NCBI GenBank assembly: GCA_902793995.1
Contig: CADBFP010000002.1
Coordinates: forward strand, 1-43,207
DNA from: an uncultured Lachnospiraceae bacterium
Lineage (GTDB): Bacteria; Bacillota; Clostridia; Lachnospirales; Lachnospiraceae
Direction of reading: 5' to 3'
Length of the DNA: 43,207 nt
Shown here piece by piece: positions 41,334 through 43,207 of the stretch; the first letter of the stretch is position 1, and each line of letters starts with the position of its first letter. The position numbers and the translations under genes were made by a program. The notes beneath the pieces are model-generated. The model made no database searches and was not told the origin of the DNA. It worked only from the letters and a program-made list of their open reading frames with translations.

Positions 41334-42620
41334 TTAATCCTCGTAAAACTCAAACACATGGCCGTAGAGGCGAACGGTGTCGCCTTCCTGAAGGCCCTGT
41401 TCCTTTAACTGATCCAGGATGCCCCGCTCCCGCAGGAACTTCTGGAAAAAGAGGAAGCCCTTTTCACTCATCAAATTGGTGTAGCCCAGCATCTTTTCAA
41501 TGGCGGGGCCTTCCACCACATACTCCTTGGCTTTGGCATCGTAGGAGGTGGTAAAGGGCAGGTCTGCCGCTACCAGATCCCCAAAGTCGAACTCCCGCTC
41601 AAAGACCAGGGGCTTTTCTCCGATGGCCTGAAGCATTTCTGAGGCTTTATACAATAAGGGCTTGATCCCCTGGCCGCTAACGGCGGATATGGCAAAGAAT
41701 GGCATCTCATGAGCCTGGGCGTAAGCCTGAAGGCGGGCCAGATGATCGCTGTCCGGATCCACCGCATCGATTTTGTTAGCCACCAAAATCTGAGGAAGGG
41801 CCGCCAGAGCCTCGCTATATTTGGCCAGTTCCCCGTTGATATTTTCGATATCCTCCACCGGGTCCCTACCCTCAAAGCCGGAGGCGTCCACGATATGCAG
41901 TAATAGCCTGGTTCGCTCCACATGCTTTAGGAAATCATGACCCAGGCCTACTCCTTCTGCGGCGCCGTCTATGAGCCCCGGAATATCCGCCATCACAAAG
42001 CCGGCACCGCCGGGCAGGTCCACCACCCCCAGATTGGGGGTAATGGTAGTAAAGGCATAATCCGCTATTTTAGGTTTCGCATTGGTGGAGGCCGCCAGAA
42101 AAGTGGACTTCCCTACATTGGGATATCCCAGAAGCCCCACATCCGCAATCACCTTCAGTTCCAGGGTCACGGTGAGCTCCTGGCCGGGCCGGCCGGGTTT
42201 GGCATAAAGGGGGGCCTGCATGGTGGGGGTGGCATAATTCATATTGCCGGTTCCGCCCCGGCCGCCCTTCAGGACAACTTCCCGCAGGTTCTCCCCGGAC
42301 ATATCCGTCACCACCTTGCCGCTGTTAAACTCCCGGATCACCGTGCCTTCCGGCACCCGGATCACCAGGTCCTTGCCGTCCTTGCCGCTGCGGCGCTTGC
42401 TGGAGCCTTCCGCCCCGTCCTCGGCAATAAAGCGGCGGGTGCTGCGGAATTCTCCCAGGGTGTTGAGGCCTTTATCCACTTCAAAAATGATATCGCCTCC
42501 CCGGCCGCCGTTGCCGCCGTCCGGGCCCCCGGCGGGCACATAAAGCTCCCGGCGGAAGCTCACATGGCCGTCTCCGCCCTTGCCGGATTTTATATAGATT
42601 TTGGCTGAATCAACAAACAT
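41334..42620 (-). CDS. obgE: GTPase ObgE/CgtA
   Basis: A 428-residue essential GTPase acting in 50S ribosome assembly and stress control. The glycine-rich Obg fold fills residues 1-158 (SGKGGDGHVSFRRE, GGPDGGNGGRGGDI). The G domain has the P-loop GYPNVGKST (165-173), DIPGLIDGAAEGVGLGHDFL and NKID. An OCT domain forms the C-terminus, the usual Gram-positive architecture and length. I chose the ATG at 42620 because GAGGAAGAG lies just upstream; the longer frame starts within that site. It is third in the rplU-rpmA-obgE order, but a terminator and repeats lie between rpmA and obgE. Confidence 0.97.
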   Translation of the reverse strand: MFVDSAKIYIKSGKGGDGHVSFRRELYVPAGGPDGGNGGRGGDIIFEVDKGLNTLGEFRSTRRFIAEDGAEGSSKRRSGKDGKDLVIRVPEGTVIREFNSGKVVTDMSGENLREVVLKGGRGGTGNMNYATPTMQAPLYAKPGRPGQELTVTLELKVIADVGLLGYPNVGKSTFLAASTNAKPKIADYAFTTITPNLGVVDLPGGAGFVMADIPGLIDGAAEGVGLGHDFLKHVERTRLLLHIVDASGFEGRDPVEDIENINGELAKYSEALAALPQILVANKIDAVDPDSDHLARLQAYAQAHEMPFFAISAVSGQGIKPLLYKASEMLQAIGEKPLVFEREFDFGDLVAADLPFTTSYDAKAKEYVVEGPAIEKMLGYTNLMSEKGFLFFQKFLRERGILDQLKEQGLQEGDTVRLYGHVFEFYED

Positions 42621-42653
42621 ATTACTCTTCCTCAAGTCGCCCTCGCCCGGCGC

Positions 42654-42725
42654 GGCCCTTCGACAGGCCCTTCGACAAGCTCAGGGACCGCTCAGGGACT
42701 GCTCAGGGACCCCCTCTTCAGGGGG
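42654..42725. repeat. Composite repeat between rpmA and obgE
   Basis: Two direct copies of GGCCCTTCGACA (42654-42665, 42666-42677) are followed by three 11-base copies of GCTCAGGGACY (42679-42711). A hairpin CCCCCT/AGGGGG (42710-42715, 42720-42725) closes the element. The junction CCCTTCGACAAGCTCAGGGA resembles a palindromic dispersed repeat found in many bacteria (recalled, not searched). It is in the obgE leader. Confidence 0.85.
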
Positions 42726-42731
42726 AGGCAG

Positions 42732-42762
42732 GAAAAACAAAGGCCGGCATAATGCCGGCCTT
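42732..42762 (-). terminator. Terminator after rpmA
   Basis: A 10-base perfect stem, AAGGCCGGCA/TGCCGGCCTT (42740-42762), with a 3-base loop, is followed on the minus strand by TTTGTTTTTCC. It should largely end L21-L27 transcription before obgE, so obgE may rely on read-through or a promoter not clearly visible in 42621-42730. Confidence 0.88.
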
Positions 42763-42776
42763 AAAACAGGGACTTT

Positions 42777-43043
42777 TTATTCGTTTATAGCCCGGGGATA
42801 TACGGAAACCTGTTTCCGATCTCTGCCCAGTCTCTCGAAACGAACCACGCCGTCCACCAGAGCAAACAGGGTGTCATCCCCGCCGCGGCCCACATTTTCA
42901 CCGGGGTGAATCTTGGTGCCGCGCTGACGGTACAGGATGTTGCCCGCCAGAACGAATTGGCCGTCCGCCCGCTTTGCGCCGAGACGTTTCGATTCGGAAT
43001 CCCGGCCGTTCTTTGTAGAACCTACACCTTTTTTATGTGCCAT
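42777..43043 (-). CDS. rpmA: 50S ribosomal protein L27
   Basis: An 88-residue ribosomal protein with the complete L27 sequence: [20 protein letters not shown], then [23 protein letters not shown]. Most Firmicutes make L27 with a short N-terminal extension that the Prp (YsxB) protease removes. This gene starts directly at the mature-type N-terminus, with AGGAGG correctly spaced upstream of the ATG at 43043. Only 20 bp separate it from rplU, so the prp gene usually between them is missing. Confidence 0.97.
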   Translation of the reverse strand: MAHKKGVGSTKNGRDSESKRLGAKRADGQFVLAGNILYRQRGTKIHPGENVGRGGDDTLFALVDGVVRFERLGRDRKQVSVYPRAINE

Positions 43044-43063
43044 GATTATTCCTCCTCTCCTGC

Positions 43064-43207
43064 TTATGCGTTGATGGCGTCAATCTTGAACTCGGTAAAG
43101 AGCTGCCTGTGACCCTGCTTTTTGTGGTAGCCGGATTTTCTCTTGTACTTGTAAACGATTACCTTCTTGCCCTTACCCTGGGCCGTGCAGGTGGCCTTCA
43201 CCGAGGC
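43064..43207 (-). CDS. rplU: 50S ribosomal protein L21 (3' part)
   Basis: The last 47 codons and stop of rplU, running off the window edge. The segment includes [20 protein letters not shown] and [15 protein letters not shown], the conserved L21 C-terminus. It is followed after 20 bp by rpmA, the conserved L21-L27 order. Confidence 0.95.
   Translation of the reverse strand, partial: ASVKATCTAQGKGKKVIVYKYKRKSGYHKKQGHRQLFTEFKIDAINA

Noticed and set aside
1-43207. tRNA or rRNA genes, phage or transposase genes
   Set aside because: No cloverleaf with a T-loop GTTCGA context that folds was found. The GTTCG at 18-22 belongs to a simple hairpin. No integrase or transposase motifs were seen.

Overview
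The window looks like chromosomal DNA from an anaerobic, probably spore-forming member of the Firmicutes. A Lachnospiraceae or other Clostridia origin with moderately high GC is most likely. The evidence is the class III (oxygen-sensitive) ribonucleotide reductase, a group B [FeFe]-hydrogenase-like protein, the GerW/YtfJ sporulation protein, the L28-Asp23-FakA-RecG gene order, the Firmicutes-type LexA box, and strong AGGAGG ribosome sites with TTGACA/TATAAT promoters. Most of the window is conserved core genome. I see no phage, integrase, transposase, CRISPR array, tRNA or rRNA.

Layout. 1-2,100 (minus): an SOS-type Y-family polymerase with an overlapping YolD-like gene, driven by a near-consensus promoter with a LexA box in its spacer. 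2,139-8,206 (plus): an anaerobic redox block. It holds the class III RNR activase, an NrdD with a fused C-terminal redoxin domain, thioredoxin reductase and a group B [FeFe] hydrogenase. Paired NrdR-like boxes precede both nrd genes. 8,247-12,723 (minus): two surface polysaccharide-deacetylase-like proteins, one with a degenerate active-site motif, and a MATE transporter. 12,884-13,863 (plus): PsuG. 13,980-21,119 (minus): asp23-fakA-recG-galK-galM-cvpA, mostly overlapping or closely spaced. Upstream of it are a TetR regulator and L28. 22,203-26,999 (minus): gerW, a DUF2953 gene, a hypothetical gene, pgsA, rimO, rpoZ and gmk, read in the order gmk to gerW. 27,085-33,317 (plus): a small membrane protein sharing a bidirectional promoter with gmk, then GT2-GtrA-YfhO (a likely three-part extracytoplasmic glycosylation system), YchF and a DUF1292 protein. 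33,294-36,575 (minus): a short UvrD-like helicase and GltX. 36,729-37,316 (minus): an AT-rich orphan membrane protein. 37,620-41,270 (plus): a TM-helix-type mechanosensitive channel homologue and a P-type cation ATPase. 41,334-43,207 (minus): obgE, rpmA (L27) and the 3' end of rplU (L21), read rplU-rpmA-obgE.

How the genes work together. The nrd-trxB-hydrogenase block forms a coherent anaerobic electron-handling module. NADPH could pass through TrxB to the redoxin domain attached to NrdD and support dNTP synthesis. The hydrogenase 18 bp downstream may balance or sense reducing power, but that link is inference. The GT2-GtrA-YfhO trio matches the CsbB-GtcA-YfhO logic of making an undecaprenyl-linked sugar, flipping it, and transferring it to a surface polymer. 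The asp23-fakA-recG-galK-galM-cvpA transcript mixes lipid, DNA-repair and galactose functions.

I did not find one clearly new defence or biosynthetic system. The best candidates for follow-up are the NrdD-redoxin fusion with its NrdR sites, the altered-motif deacetylase, the shared symmetric gmk promoter, the heptamer-repeat-plus-promoter pattern, and L27 lacking the Firmicutes N-terminal extension. All assignments come from reading motifs. No database search was run.
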